Below are positions 25,480-36,469 of a stretch of 64,000 nucleotides of DNA, one piece after another. Within the stretch, counting starts at the first letter, position 1, and every line of letters starts with the position of its first letter. The notes under the pieces were generated by a model. That model was not told the DNA's origin, did no database searches, and saw only the letters and a list, made by a program, of their open reading frames with translations. The DNA is from Portulaca oleracea (Eukaryota > Streptophyta > Magnoliopsida > Caryophyllales > Portulacaceae), in contig CM055888.1 in the NCBI GenBank assembly GCA_029582165.1, positions 14,779,001-14,843,000 on the forward strand. The letters run 5' to 3'. The translations under genes were made by a program, and so were the position numbers.

Positions 25480-25794
25480 CAATTTGAAACTCGATTAATG
25501 CACATCGAAGGCCACAATCCTCTGCTATGGGGATTGTGCCTCGAGGAAGCTCAATGGTGATAAATATATCTTCCTCGATTATCTCGATTTGTCACCATCC
25601 CCCATGTTAAGCACCATTGTGTCCTGGTCTAGGTGGTCTACAAGCCATTTGCACAAATGATCAGGTAGCAACTTCATCCTCAGATTCAAGAATCCCCCGA
25701 ATCCCAACTCCTTGATGAGGGCTTCGTGTTCGGGATTCATATGATCAAGGATGTATATAAATGGTTTAGGGGACATACGGATGGGGCGCAACAC
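25480..25794 (-). pseudogene. N-terminal domain of a plant Ulp1-transposon protein, inverted
   Basis: The - strand encodes MSPKPFIYILDHMNPEHEAL, then ELGFGGFLNLRMKLLPDHL and CKWLVDHLDQDTMVLNM. This is the pattern of the globular domain preceding the Ulp1 protease in plant transposon proteins (GFGGLLxLxxxxLPxxLCxWLxxxFD). After a one-base frame change it continues FITIELPRGTIPIAEDCGL to about 25480. It is on the opposite strand to the following domain at 25808-26520, which should be its C-terminal neighbour. Confidence 0.65.
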
Positions 25795-25807
25795 CTAGCG
25801 ATACAAC

Positions 25808-26520
25808 ATGACCGACTTCCTACCCAATGTCGTGGACGTGGCAAACATCCAAAACCTACAATGGTATAAGTACGTCATCAATCAACTTACGAATGCAGTG
25901 CGACTGAAACGATCGAAGCTGACAAGTTCATTTACTAGGCCCATCGTCCCCCTTCTGGTAAGATGCTCGATTCCCTCCCCCAACCGATAGTGATTTTGGT
26001 ATGTTGGTACATTGTAACCCGGGTTATATGACATGTGTAAAACATTTACTGGCGTTTTGCAGTTTGTTTATTGATTTGTCACTGCTTACGCGATGTGGTT
26101 TTATACGCAGATATTGTATTTTGACTGGCTTGTGCATGAAGAGCGGTCGTCCATTCGGGGATGGCCGACTATGTATGTATGGCCAAAGGAGACCTTGGAG
26201 AGGAGAATGACCAAGGAGGCCGGGCCGGACGTGTTCGAGGTTGGTGAAATTATTCCCCGACCCAACATTGACACCATATACCCTCTCATATTGGTGGTGG
26301 TGTTGCGGACCCACCAGATGTGTAGTTGAAGGTGAGATACATGATGTCCACTTTTGATATTGCTTTGTAAATGACTACTGTGTTTACGCATTACATGTCG
26401 TAGGACGATGTCCGAATGCTGAGGAAGTTCCTTGACGACTGGGCCGGGGCGAAGATGAACGTGGAACGCCAAGTCCAACACATCTCACCCTTTTACAGTG
26501 AACACAACGACATCGGTGAT
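25808..26520 (+). pseudogene. Following domain of the Ulp1-transposon protein
   Basis: The + strand carries FLPNVVDVANIQNLQWYKYV, then an intron-like gap (about 25960-26100), ILYFDWLVHEERSSIRGWPT and TMYVWPKETLERRMTKEAG, then near 26402 a helical piece MLRKFLDDWAGAKMNVERQV. This resembles the second conserved region of the same protein family (the leader asking for an internal aliphatic LQIWYxE-like motif). Frames are interrupted; no protease domain is present here. Confidence 0.55.
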
Positions 26521-27284
26521 GTAAGGAGCAGGTGAATTCGTCGGTGTCTCGGGTGTTCGGTGGCGGAGTGGCATAAAATGCAATGTCTATTGATCGTGCG
26601 ACTGGCACCGTAGCCACTCCGAGTTCGTGGCCATCCGCCCATGACGTAAGTAAGGCGGGTGCCATCGGACATCCCAGGTGGTGACATCACCGCAGCTACG
26701 GAGCGAACCCGTTTAGTTGGGTGTTTTACTTTTGCACATGTGAGTGTGTTACGTGCGTGTCGTTATTGTACACATGCCATGTACAGCACCCGGCACATGC
26801 CCCCTCCCCACCCCCTCCCCTCAACCCGCGCATAACATTTTTACGTATATCCACTTAATACTATGTCTATTTGTGGGTGGGCCCCTTACAAGTGCAGATG
26901 ATGGGCATTGTGACGCTATTGACCTGTGCAACAGCCAGTTTTGGCTGTCATCCTACGTTGGCGAAATCATTGAAGCTGTGGAGGCAGTTAAACCGAGGAT
27001 ACATGTGCAAAATGCGCCAATGCCCAAATTCCGACTTTTAAACGAGTCTGACGATAGCGAAGTCCGCTGATGGTGGCCAAGTGGGTTGTTGCCAGGTGCA
27101 ATCGAGGCGTTTATTTCGCAGCAAGAACGTGATCCCAGTTAACGTTGTTGCGGTCGTACCGCCAACTGACCTACCTACACCGTCCTACAAGTCAACACCC
27201 TTGTCGCGACCCGAAATTGGACATGAGACGAGATCTGCAGGGGCTAGGGGACACTCTGCACAACGGTCCGGGGGCAGTCATCAG
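26521..27284 (+). pseudogene. Linker region of the second Ulp1-type gene, cut by E1
   Basis: Frames 26881-27067 (ending PMPKFRLLNESDDSEV) and 27081-27284 (Pro/Ser/Arg-rich) look like a disordered linker. At ATCAG (27280-27284) the LTR element E1 is inserted. When E1 is subtracted, the last frame continues without a stop at 63297 for roughly 75 further codons, so E1 landed inside this frame. Confidence 0.5.
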
Positions 27285-28111
27285 TGTTCGGTCTCGTTCC
27301 GAGCCGAATTTTATATCTTTTATAGGGAGTCTTGCTTGTTTTAGCCCTGGTTTTATATATTAGATATGATAATTTTTGTTTTGTAGGAAAATAAGGAGTT
27401 AGAAGGAAATTGGCCTTAATTGAGGGTTTTTAGGGAATCCCGAGTGATTACCCAAGCCAACCCGAGCTAACCCGAGCCGAGAGTCGAGGCGAGACCGACC
27501 CGAGAGCTCATTTCCATTCTTAGTGCAAAACAGGGCAAAGTAGACAGTGGGCTGTCGCACCCGAGCCAAGGTGGGTCGCGCCCGTGACTTGGTTCTGCTG
27601 CACCAATGCTCCGGACAAGCAAGCTGTTGCGCTCGCTACACATGGCGTCGCGCCTGCAGACAGACCCTTTTCGCGCCTGCTAACGGTGGTGACACGCCCG
27701 CGACAGGTGAATATAACGCCCGCTACCAATTGCTCGCGCCCGCGACAGCTGTGAACAAGCAACGGATGGAAATCGACCAGAGGTGAGTCGCGCCCGCGAC
27801 CCGGTTGTCACGCCCGCGACGGGTCGAATTCTGCGGAACAAAGTGACACGCGACAGCTGGGATTTCTTTTAGGGTTTTGGATGTTTTTCCTTCCTTCTAT
27901 ATATACCCATGTAATACAACACTCTTATCATTCAATTAGCTAGTTTTAGGAGTAGGATTAGAGTAGAATTAGGTTTAATTGCTTTCATTTCTCTTGCTTT
28001 AATCCTTTAATTGTTCTTCAAGTTTTCTTCATTGTTTTTCAAGTTTTCTTCATTTCTCTTGCAATTTGTACTCAATCTCTTTCAAGCATTTTTCATTGAA
28101 GTGTTTACAAA

Positions 28112-28156
<45 letters not shown>

Positions 28157-28623
28157 TTGGTTGCCTTTGATGTTTGATTTCAAAGCTTTCTAGTTCTAAT
28201 CACACCCAATCCACTTTTAGTGAGGAGGAGGATCAAGGGTCACAAATTCTAATTCCTAGTGAGGATTTGGGATCCTTGGTAATCCAATTCATATTTTCTT
28301 GTTTGTTCGGGGGAAAATTCAAGTGAAGATTGAAGAATTAGTGAAGATTTTTGGTCATCGCAGGTATAATTTCTTGCTCTCAATTTCATTGTTCATTCTA
28401 GTTTCCCTTTCATTGCTTTTAATTGCTTTATTTGATTTCATTCTTTTATTGCTTTCTTTGAATCCATGTCTAGATTAGTTTAATAGCTTTATTTACATAA
28501 TTTACTGCTTTCCGCACTCAGAAAACCCCAACGCAAACCGATTTCCTTGTCAAGCCTAAACACCCATCCCTGTGGATTCGACAACCCTTACCTCATAAAA
28601 ACCCAAAAATACGCAACCGAACA
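27285..28623 (+). repeat. E1 5' LTR
   Basis: It is 1,339 bp from TGTTCGGTCTCGTTCCGAGC to CGCAACCGAACA. It contains a GC-rich block with about ten copies of words like CGCGCCCGCGAC (27540-27830), a likely TATA box CTATATATACCC (about 27897) and a (CT)n run (28112-28146). A TATA box well before the end fits U3-R-U5 order on the + strand. Confidence 0.92.
27893..27912 (+). promoter_or_regulatory. Putative TATA box of the E1 LTR
   Basis: TTCTATATATACCCATG lies in the middle of the 5' LTR, with pyrimidine-rich candidate start sites 25-40 bp downstream. The corresponding part of the 3' LTR is deleted. Confidence 0.55.
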
Positions 28624-28624
28624 A

Positions 28625-28642
28625 TGGCGCCGTTGCCGGGGA
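28625..28642 (+). promoter_or_regulatory. E1 primer-binding site (tRNA-Asp type)
   Basis: TGGCGCCGTTGCCGGGGA, one base after the LTR end, complements the 3' end of plant tRNA-Asp. This primer is typical of Athila-type Ty3/gypsy elements and fixes the + orientation of E1. Confidence 0.93.
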
Positions 28643-28790
28643 TGGCATTATTTGGTAGATTAGGTCATTGGTTTGTGTGTAAATAGTTTATTGCTTTCTA
28701 GGATCTTTCAAGAAAAATGTAGTCAAAAAAATAATTGAATATCGAAAAAAAAGAAAAAAATATATAGAAAAAAAAAGAGAGATACAGATT

Positions 28791-29993
28791 ATGGCTAGTC
28801 CCCAATTTCCCCAATTTGAGCATGGGATATTTTGGAGGTATTTTGCTAGATTACATGATTACCGTGCTCAATGTGAATTGTATGGTATCTTCTATGGTAC
28901 ACTAGATCTTTTGGGAATTGTGAATGAGGGTGTAAATTATGAGACCCGAAACCTCTTAGCTTATTACGGGTTTTCCGCTTTAGGAGAAGAAAAAGCGTGG
29001 GAATTACTAGAGTGGTTGTCTACGGATTCTTATGAATTTGAGCAACAAAGTGTTAGTCCTAGCGACCAACCTCCTTATTATGCACCACCCTCTGGGATCG
29101 AAGCTGAACAGTCATGTGATTACCCCTTGTATTTTGATGATCAATCTTATGGTGGGGGTTATGTGGAAAATTCTTATGATCTTCCCCCGTGTGATGTTAT
29201 TGAATCTCATCCTTTGTGCGTTCATTGTGAATCTCCATATCATGATTCTGATTCTTGTGTGCAAGTTGAATTAGACAACATTTGTGCTGAAATGGATGAT
29301 TTTCAAGTTGAGATACGTGTGACAATGAATGAGTGCATGCAAGAATTTGAACACGTGCTTAAAACTTGGGTAGAAACTTTTCTTTCACAAATGGTTGATT
29401 TGAATGTTGAAGTAGATCATTCGTCATCTTTGAGTCCTGAAATGCGTGTTGATTCTTCTTTGTATGATTATGATGAGGATGATGACTACTATAATAGACC
29501 ATGCCTTGGGCTTAGCAATTCCTTAGCTTTAGCTGCACATAGTGAGCATGAGGAACATGATGATCTTGTGTGTGATGATGTAGAACTTGATGAAACATGC
29601 TAGATGATGAACCATTGTCCACACCGTTGTCCATGCTTGTGTGTGAAGAAAAGGTTGAGTTTAGTGAATGCCATGATACTTGTGATGCAATTGAGCATGA
29701 TCTTGTTGAGAATGAAATTGAATCTTTTGTGATTGAATGTGTGCTAGATACTAAATTATTCACTTTCATTGAGGATCATTGCATTAGTGAGGCATTAGCT
29801 ACCCTTTCATGTACATCCAGGGATGTAGAATCTTGTGATGATGAGCTTGAGCCTTTGGGGAATGATCCTAGTTGTTTGAACTTGGTTTGTGACGATTATG
29901 CTTTTGATGATGATATGCTTTATGAGTCATTCACAATGAGTTATGACCCTAAGCCTTCCACTTTCACTTTTGATGTTGATTTGAATGATGCAC
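28791..29993 (+). CDS. E1 gag-like acidic protein, first part
   Basis: The ATG at 28791 opens 270 codons with a folded-looking N-terminus (FEHGIFWRYFARLHDYRAQ, then LGIVNEGVNYETRNLLAYYG and EKAWELLEWLSTD). A perfect CCHC zinc knuckle follows at residues 143-156 (C-VH-C-ESPY-H-DSDS-C), the retroviral-type nucleic-acid-binding motif, and then a long Asp/Glu-rich tail. A stop at 29601-29603 is bypassed by a frame change: from 29597 the other frame continues acidic to the E2 insertion. The frame resumes after E2 (37467-37927) and again after E3 (53144-53229, ending ILR-stop). It is a probable structural protein of a non-autonomous element; the family is not one I can name. Confidence 0.7.
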
Positions 29994-30959
29994 TGTAAAC
30001 ACAAATTTCTAGTCTAAAATAAATAAACACAGGAAATTGAGAAACAAATTAATTTGTATTAATATTTAAATGTGTGTGGGTACAATCTTTGTATTAAATA
30101 CAATAAGGTAGTCCTTTGATTCAATCTCCTGAAATTTGGGTGAGTCGAGGACGCGGACGCTTAATCTCGATCTCGAATCTTATAGTAGTTCTTGAGCTTA
30201 AGGTCTTAAGCGTTGATCTCCTTGATGCTTGGTAGCCAGAGGTTGCTCGAAGTCTAACCGTCTGCAGGTTGACTGTCGGTTGCAGTTCCTCAAGTTCTTC
30301 GATGCGAGGGCTTGAGTGCTTGATCTCAATCGATGAACTAGACGAGGAAGACGACTGCAGTCTTTGATGCGAAGAACAGAAGTTGTTGAACTAGCTGACG
30401 TTAGTCCTTGTCGCTTATAGTTGGAGAGCGTCTGCAGTTCGATCTTCTGAAGGGTTTGCAGGTCTTGCTGAAGAACTCTGAAGCAGTTCTTGATCTTGAC
30501 GCGGTATAGGCTTGAAGACTCGATCTTGAACTTTTGCAGACTCCGATCCTTGGCGCTTGGTAGCTGGAGACTGCTGGCAGTTTGATCTTCTGAAGCCTCT
30601 GGAGTGCAGAATGTCGAATGCCGCCGGGGGCAGACTGTAGAGTGTGTTCAAATGAAGGGGGAAGACCCCTATTTATAGGCTGTGGAGGCCTAACCCCTAG
30701 AGTTTGAGTTGAGCTTTGGGCTTGGGCCCAAGTTAATTAATTATTCCTTCAATTTAAATAAAGAAATAATTACCATTTTTTGCATCATAATTGACAAGTG
30801 TCACGATGTCATTGGCCATGATAAATTTTCATTTAAAATTCAATTAAATGGACTGCAGTAATTAATTTAACACGTGGCTGATATTAATTGGCCGAATAAA
30901 TTTAATTTCTTTTCCATGTGTCATTTTTTAATTGGTCGACAAATTTTTTGCCTCCTACA
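29994..30959 (-). repeat. E2 3' LTR
   Basis: 966 bp. Read on the - strand it runs TGTAGGAGGCAAAAAATTTG to GTGTTTACA and has a TATA-like CCTATAAATAGGGG (complement near 30669-30682). It aligns in inverted orientation with 36470-37443. Confidence 0.9.
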
Positions 30960-31284
30960 GACGCCCCCTTCGAGAGTCTGTCGCGAACACGAATTTTGAG
31001 TGTTTGAAGCGGCCGAGTCTCGAATATAATTTGTATTTAGCGGGCATACTATTGTGCATAAGTTTCAGCTGGGCCAAACGGAGTGCACCACTGATTTGAA
31101 GGACGAGGATGTCATCTTGGAGCAGAATTCAACCAACACGACTAGGATGCCACCACATTGCATGCTTGAATGAAGTTGTCAACCAGCCTAAGTATCCTAT
31201 TGATGGTGCTGGCTTGAAGCAAACCACTAACATGAAGATCTTGGCAAGCCAGAGTGTGGCTTGAAAGCACAAAATTTTGATGAC

Positions 31285-33335
31285 TTGGAAGTCGATCTTT
31301 TTTTATTTGCACTTTTGACTTGAGAGTCTTTGTTGTGATGACGTAAAAGTCTTTGACCTTGTCGACTTTGGAGTCTTGCACGAGTGAGTTATGGACTTTA
31401 CTGACTTAAGAGTCTCTCTTATTAATTTATGAGTCTTTGTCTTTCTTGACTGGGGAGTCCTTCATCCTTTCAACCTATGAGTCTTGGGGGGTGTTTAGTT
31501 GTAAGTCTTTTTGGAGTAGCTTTTAGCTTTTTGGGAACTGTTAGCTTTTTGACCAAGGTGAAAAAGCTACTTGAGGTATTTGGTAACAAGCTTTTCATTT
31601 TAGCTTTTTGGACCCAATAAGCTAGTTTTCTAAAAGCTACTTGAGGAAGCTTTTTGCGGTAGCTTTTCACAAAAAGCTAGTTGACCAAACACTTTTCCTA
31701 CAATCAACTAACCCAAACAGCTAAAGTCAAACAGCTAATCCAAACAACTATCAACTAACAGCTATAAGCTAACAGCTACCAGCTGGTTGCCAAACAGGCC
31801 CTTTAACTTTCTTGACTTGGGAGTCTTGCATCCTGTTAAATTATGAGTCATTGAATTTTGCTAGTGTATGAGTCTTTCCTTTTGACTTGGGAGTCATGAA
31901 CTCATGAATCTTTTATCACGGGTGACTTGGGAGTCTTTTCTTTAGTGACCTAGGAGTAATTGCTTTTCTTCACCTTAAAATTTGATTTTGACAACTTGCT
32001 AGTCTTGAATTTAGCTGACTTGAAAGTCGTCAATTTATTTGACTTGAAAGTCGGTTGTTTGATGACTTAAGAGTCTTGAAGTTTGTTGACTTGAAAGTCT
32101 TTGGTTTTCTTGACGTGAGAGTTGTATGCATCGTTGACATGAGAATCTCGAATTTTATTGACTTGAAAGTCGTGATCTTGACTTGTGAGCTCTTTCATTT
32201 TGTTAATTTGAATTTGGTTGATTTGTGAGTCTTTCATTTTGTCGACTTGGGAGTCAGAAGACCTGTTGATACGGGAGTTTGACTGACTTGGACGTCTTTG
32301 TCTTGTCGTTGACTTGTAAGTCGAAGGACTTGGTGACTTAAGAGTCTTGAAATTTGTTGATTTGAAAGTATCGAATTTTTACTGACTTGGAAGTCTTTAA
32401 TTTTTGTTAACTTGGAAATCGGTGAATTTAGTGACTTGAGAGTCTTGAAATTTGTTGATTTGAAAGTCTTGAATTTTTGCTGACTTACGAATCTTGAAGA
32501 TTGCAAACTTGGAAATCATTGTCTTTTTTTCTTGTCTTTTGACTCTTTCATTTGATTGATTTGAATTTGTATGATTTGTGAGTCTTTCATTTTGTCAACT
32601 TGGGAGTCTTCAACATTGGTGACTTGAGAGTTTGATTTGAAAGCCTTGCGTTTGGACTTTTACGAGTCTTTCGTGATGATGGCTTGGAAGTCTTGGATTT
32701 TGACTTGGGAGTCTTTAATTTTTGTTACTTGAGAGCCTTTTTCTTGAAAATTTGGAATTAGGACTTCTCTTTGGTGTTCATAACTTGGAAGTCTTGGATT
32801 TTGACTTGAGTCTTTAATTTTGGTGACTTGAGAGCCTTTTTCTTGAAAATTTGGAATTAGGACTTGTCTTTGGTGTTCATAACTTGGAAGACTTGGATTT
32901 TGACTTGGGAATTTTTAATTTTGTGGATGACCTAGAAGTCTTGAATTTTGACTTGTGAGTCTTTTTTTTTTTTGTGGATGACTTGGAAGCCTTGAACTTT
33001 TGACTTGTGAGTCTTGATATGGATGACTTGAAAGTCTTGAATTTTGACTTGTAAGTCTTTTTTGTGGATGATTTGGAAGTCTTGAATTTTTGAATGTGAG
33101 TCTTGATGTGGATGACTTGGAAGTCTTGAATTTTGACTTGCGAGTCTATTTTTGTGGGAGACTTGAAAGTCTTGAATTTTTGACTTGTGAGTCTTGATTT
33201 GGGTGACTTGGAAGCCTTGAATTTTTTACTTGTGAGTCTTTTTTTTTTTGGATGACTTGGAAGTCTTGAATTTTTGACTTGTGAGTCTTTATGTGGATGA
33301 CTTGGAAGTCTTGAATTTTTGACTCGGAAAGTCTT
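31285..33335 (-). repeat. Degenerate minisatellite of GACTTGGAAGTCTTGAATTT units in E2
   Basis: About 2 kb of units around 20-40 bp built on GACTTGRRAGTCTT plus a T-rich spacer, most regular at 32870-33335. On the - strand (the sense strand of E2) the regular part is an open frame of 153 codons (33338 to 32877) made of repeats such as SQKFKTFKSPTK and KFKTSKSSTKK, almost entirely Lys, Ser, Thr, Phe. It directly follows the gag-like frame that ends at 33335. It is interrupted by an hAT-type MITE at 31487-31801. Confidence 0.85.
31487..31801. mobile_element. hAT-type MITE in the E2 minisatellite
   Basis: The ends GGGGTGTTTAGTTG and (complement) GGGCCTGTTTGGCAACCA are the widespread plant hAT MITE type. 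The interior consists of inverted TAGCTTTTT/AAAAAGCTA words. The 8-bp target duplication is obscured by the repetitive host sequence. Confidence 0.7.
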
Positions 33336-33676
33336 CAAAATTTGTTGAATTTACTCGTCGATTCTTTGTCTTTCTCTTCGCTTTCCTTAGCAAACATTCT
33401 CAACGTAGCCTCTAGCTTGGCGATCTTTTCTTCCATGTTAACAGCTCCAATTGTCATCACCGCCATGACGAAGGTATGAGTATATTCAATCTCTACTTGC
33501 GAGAAGATAGATTCCTCTTCAGAGATTTCAGAAGAATCTTCACTGTAGTAGTCGTGGTCTTCAAAGCCCTTAAATTGGAAAAGTTCGTGGGGTGTAGTCT
33601 TCTTTAAAGAAGGTAATCGTAGTTGGCTTCCAAGAGCGAGGAGCCCTTTGAGTTGCCCCCAGTGTGATGGAGCCAA
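33335..33676 (-). CDS. E2 gag-like frame (partial)
   Basis: The - strand frame of 113 codons contains HELFQFKGFEDHDYYSEDSS, then MEEKIAKLEATLRMFAKESE, an acidic start followed by a short coiled coil. That layout is common at the front of gag polyproteins of plant Ty3/gypsy elements. Its upstream continuation is cut by a MITE inserted at 33674-33839; further - strand frame lies at 34140-33848 (about 100 codons). There is no pol. Confidence 0.45.
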   Translation of the reverse strand: MAPSHWGQLKGLLALGSQLRLPSLKKTTPHELFQFKGFEDHDYYSEDSSEISEEESIFSQVEIEYTHTFVMAVMTIGAVNMEEKIAKLEATLRMFAKESEEKDKESTSKFNKF

Positions 33677-33839
33677 GGTTGTTAAAATCGAGATCCTAAC
33701 TCGAAACTATGGGGAAGTTAGGATCGGAAATTAGCCCATGTAGGATCGTGGATCGTGTGTAAATTGTAGAATCGTAACGAGGATTTTGGACCATAAAATC
33801 GTAGAATCGTAAATCATGATCGGGATTTTAATAACTATG
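33674..33839. mobile_element. 166-bp hAT-type MITE with perfect 8-bp duplication
   Basis: The target duplication GATGGAGC is exact (33666-33673 and 33840-33847). The ends CAAGGTTGTTAAAATC and (complement) CATAGTTATTAAAATC are inverted repeats with two differences. The core repeats ATCGTAGAATCGTAA words. It interrupts the E2 gag-like frame. Confidence 0.9.
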
Positions 33840-34106
33840 GATGGAGCTGATAGTTGGATTCTTCAGTAATTGAGTTGGTGCATTCACCATTGATTTTTCT
33901 AGCGCTGTAGAAATAGTAGCGACGACAGTTGCTATCCTTCGAGTAGTTACTCCGCTTGATGTGACACATGTAGTTGTTGACCCCTGGGGTGAAGCTTGAG
34001 CCATCCTCCTTGTTGAGAGTCGAGAGACAACTTTCTAGGGTGTCATCGCGTCGCCTAAATCGAAGGTTGAACTTGATTTCTTGGAGAAGGAGATGAGAGG
34101 CAGAGA

Positions 34107-34124
34107 GGTCCCACCGGGCGTGCC
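34107..34124 (-). promoter_or_regulatory. E2 primer-binding site
   Basis: On the - strand TGGCACGCCCGGTGGGAC starts five bases inside the residual 5' LTR, the expected place for the tRNA primer. Confidence 0.8.
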
Positions 34125-34664
34125 AAATTTGTAAACACAAATTTCGAGTCTAAAATAAATAAAGACAGGAAATTGAGAAACAAATTGTAAAGACTCCAAA
34201 GTCAACAAGATTAAAGACTTCTAAGTTATCAAAATTGTGGGCTTTCAAGTTGCACTTTAACATGTTAGGATCCTCATGTCGCTGATTTGCTTAAAGTCAA
34301 CACCATCACTGGAATACTCAGGCTGGTTGAGAACTTCCTTCAAGCATGCAGCAGGGGGCATCGTAATCGTGTCAGCCGGCTTCTGTTCCAAGACGATGTC
34401 AACATCCTTCAAACCAGCGGCACACTCCTTTGGCTAAGTGGTAGACTATTTCAAGTTGGCGACGTCGACGTCTCATTCAGATCGATATTGGGGGCATGCT
34501 AGATAGCAGTGTCCTTTCCGTCAATCGATGACGCTTGTCGCCGAAGACAGATTAGGTGGCTTATTGTGGATCTTTAGAAGAAAGTCCGAGTGGCTCATCA
34601 TGCCTTAACAACTAATTCAAGTTCGCTCTTCACAGCACGTAGACGGAAAAAAGTCCAGGAGGAG

Positions 34665-35125
34665 TAACCCACGAAAGTCGAAGACATGTCGACCCAGACA
34701 GTCCTGAAGAGAGTAAGTCTGTGACTACTCTACGTCAAGACCGAGGAGTGTTCCGTGGCGATGATCGATCAACCACGGTATCGTTGCTTTTTAAAGAGTT
34801 GTCTAAGACAACTCTACGCCAGCAGCCAAGGGAGTAATCCACCTAAAGCGAAGCGATGACCCAGTCGACCCTGATAGTACTGTCGTTTTTGAGAGAGTTG
34901 TTCAGGACAACTCTACGCCAGCAACCAAGGGAGTAATCCACTTAAGGTCAAGCGATGACTCAGTCGACCCAGACAGTCTTAAATAGAGTAGTCTAAGACT
35001 GCTCTACATCAGTACGCTGAGGAGTAGCACAGAAAGCGGAGAAGACGACGTAGTCGACCCAGATAGTCCTGAAGAGAGCAGTCTAGGACTACCCTACGCC
35101 AGTACGTTGAGGAGTAGGCATGACA
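34665..35125 (+). repeat. About 105-bp tandem repeat in the + copy of the E2 family
   Basis: Four to five units each contain GTCGACCCAGACAGTC, a small inverted pair (AGAGTTGTCTAAGACAACTC or similar) and TACGCCAGCAACCAAGGGAG or TACGTTGAGGAGTAG. Each unit can form a hairpin around the AGTCT...AGACT pair. There is no coding capacity. Confidence 0.8.
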
Positions 35126-36469
35126 CTGGTGAGGAAGAATGACAACTTTAACCAGGCGATGTCTATTAATCTCAACTCCCTGCACCAAAAAAAAAAGGAA
35201 TATCAATTATAATATATATATATATATATATAGAAAAAGAAAAAATAAAAAATAAATTAAGTGAATAAAAGTCACGACACTTGGGGCAAATATGGTGAGT
35301 TAGGGTCTTATATTTGAAGAGGTCATCATGTGAGGCCCACCAAGAAAAGAAAAAAAAAAGAAAAGGTGGTGAAAATCTTAGAGTCTGACATTATTTATAT
35401 CACAATTCACAAGCATGCGTATGGAAAAACCAACTCATTCACTATGTGGGGCCCGTGAGTGAATTAAATAAAAGAAAACAGGTAAAGGAAAAAGAAAAGG
35501 GAAGTAGAGCTAAGTCCTGGAATGATTTTCCCCGTAATTATACCACAAAGCTCGATGTTCCATCTTTCAGAAAAAGCAAGGGGATGAAAATTTATGCAGA
35601 TAAGTTGTGAAGACTACATTTAGGACATGTAATTCTTCATGTGAGATTATTTCGGTAAACAATGTGCAAAAAATTATTTTCTGTTGAAGATCGACCTTCT
35701 TGTCAACCCAGAACTTAGAACGAAGACTAGTTCTACAATTCATAAGCCATGGTCAAGAAGTTTTGTCTTCAGAAGGAAGAAGTAGAAAAGAAGTAGTATC
35801 AAATTTCAATAACCATTGAGAATCTTATCAGAGCTCTTGCTTGATTTACAGAGCAGATGTAGACGTCACTACTGGTTGAAAAAAAACGGCGAATTCAAAG
35901 AAAAAAAATCTGGTTTAATTTGAAGAGTTTTTGCAAATCAAAATTCTTATTGCAATCAATTCGCTTGAAGAAACATCAAAATCAGAAGAAAAAAAAATTT
36001 CAAGGAACTCTGAACATGGGGTTGGAAGAGGAAGATGACTCAATTTTGGACTAACATCGACGCAAAGAGTCTCTTTATATAGCACTTGATCCGTTAAGTC
36101 TTCTAATCCCACTCCAATTCCAATATCAGATATTTTATTTGATCAGATTTCCGATAAAATTTTATCGGCTTGAAGAGTTGTGATAATAAAAGGAGATAGG
36201 AGGAAGAATAGTTGTCCTTTTGCTACACTTCTATGGATAATATGTGTTTCCCAGATCAGAAAAAAAAAAGAAAAGAAAGAAAAGTCACATATTTGATATT
36301 TACAATTAAATTGTTGCCTTATCCGTCCAACCCCAAGGCCCAAATGCGGTTTACAAATTTGGGTGGAAAGGAAAATTATGTCAGGCCATACTCAGTCCAT
36401 TAAATATTCGAGACCCAACCGCTTCAAACACTCAAATTCGTGTTCGCGGCTGACTCTCGAAGGGGCATT

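Noticed and set aside
28625..28642. Part of a tRNA gene
   Set aside because: It is only the 18-base primer-binding site next to an LTR; no cloverleaf can be formed around it.
32877..33338. Histone H1-like Lys/Ser-rich protein
   Set aside because: No globular H1 domain; the frame comes from a minisatellite inside E2.
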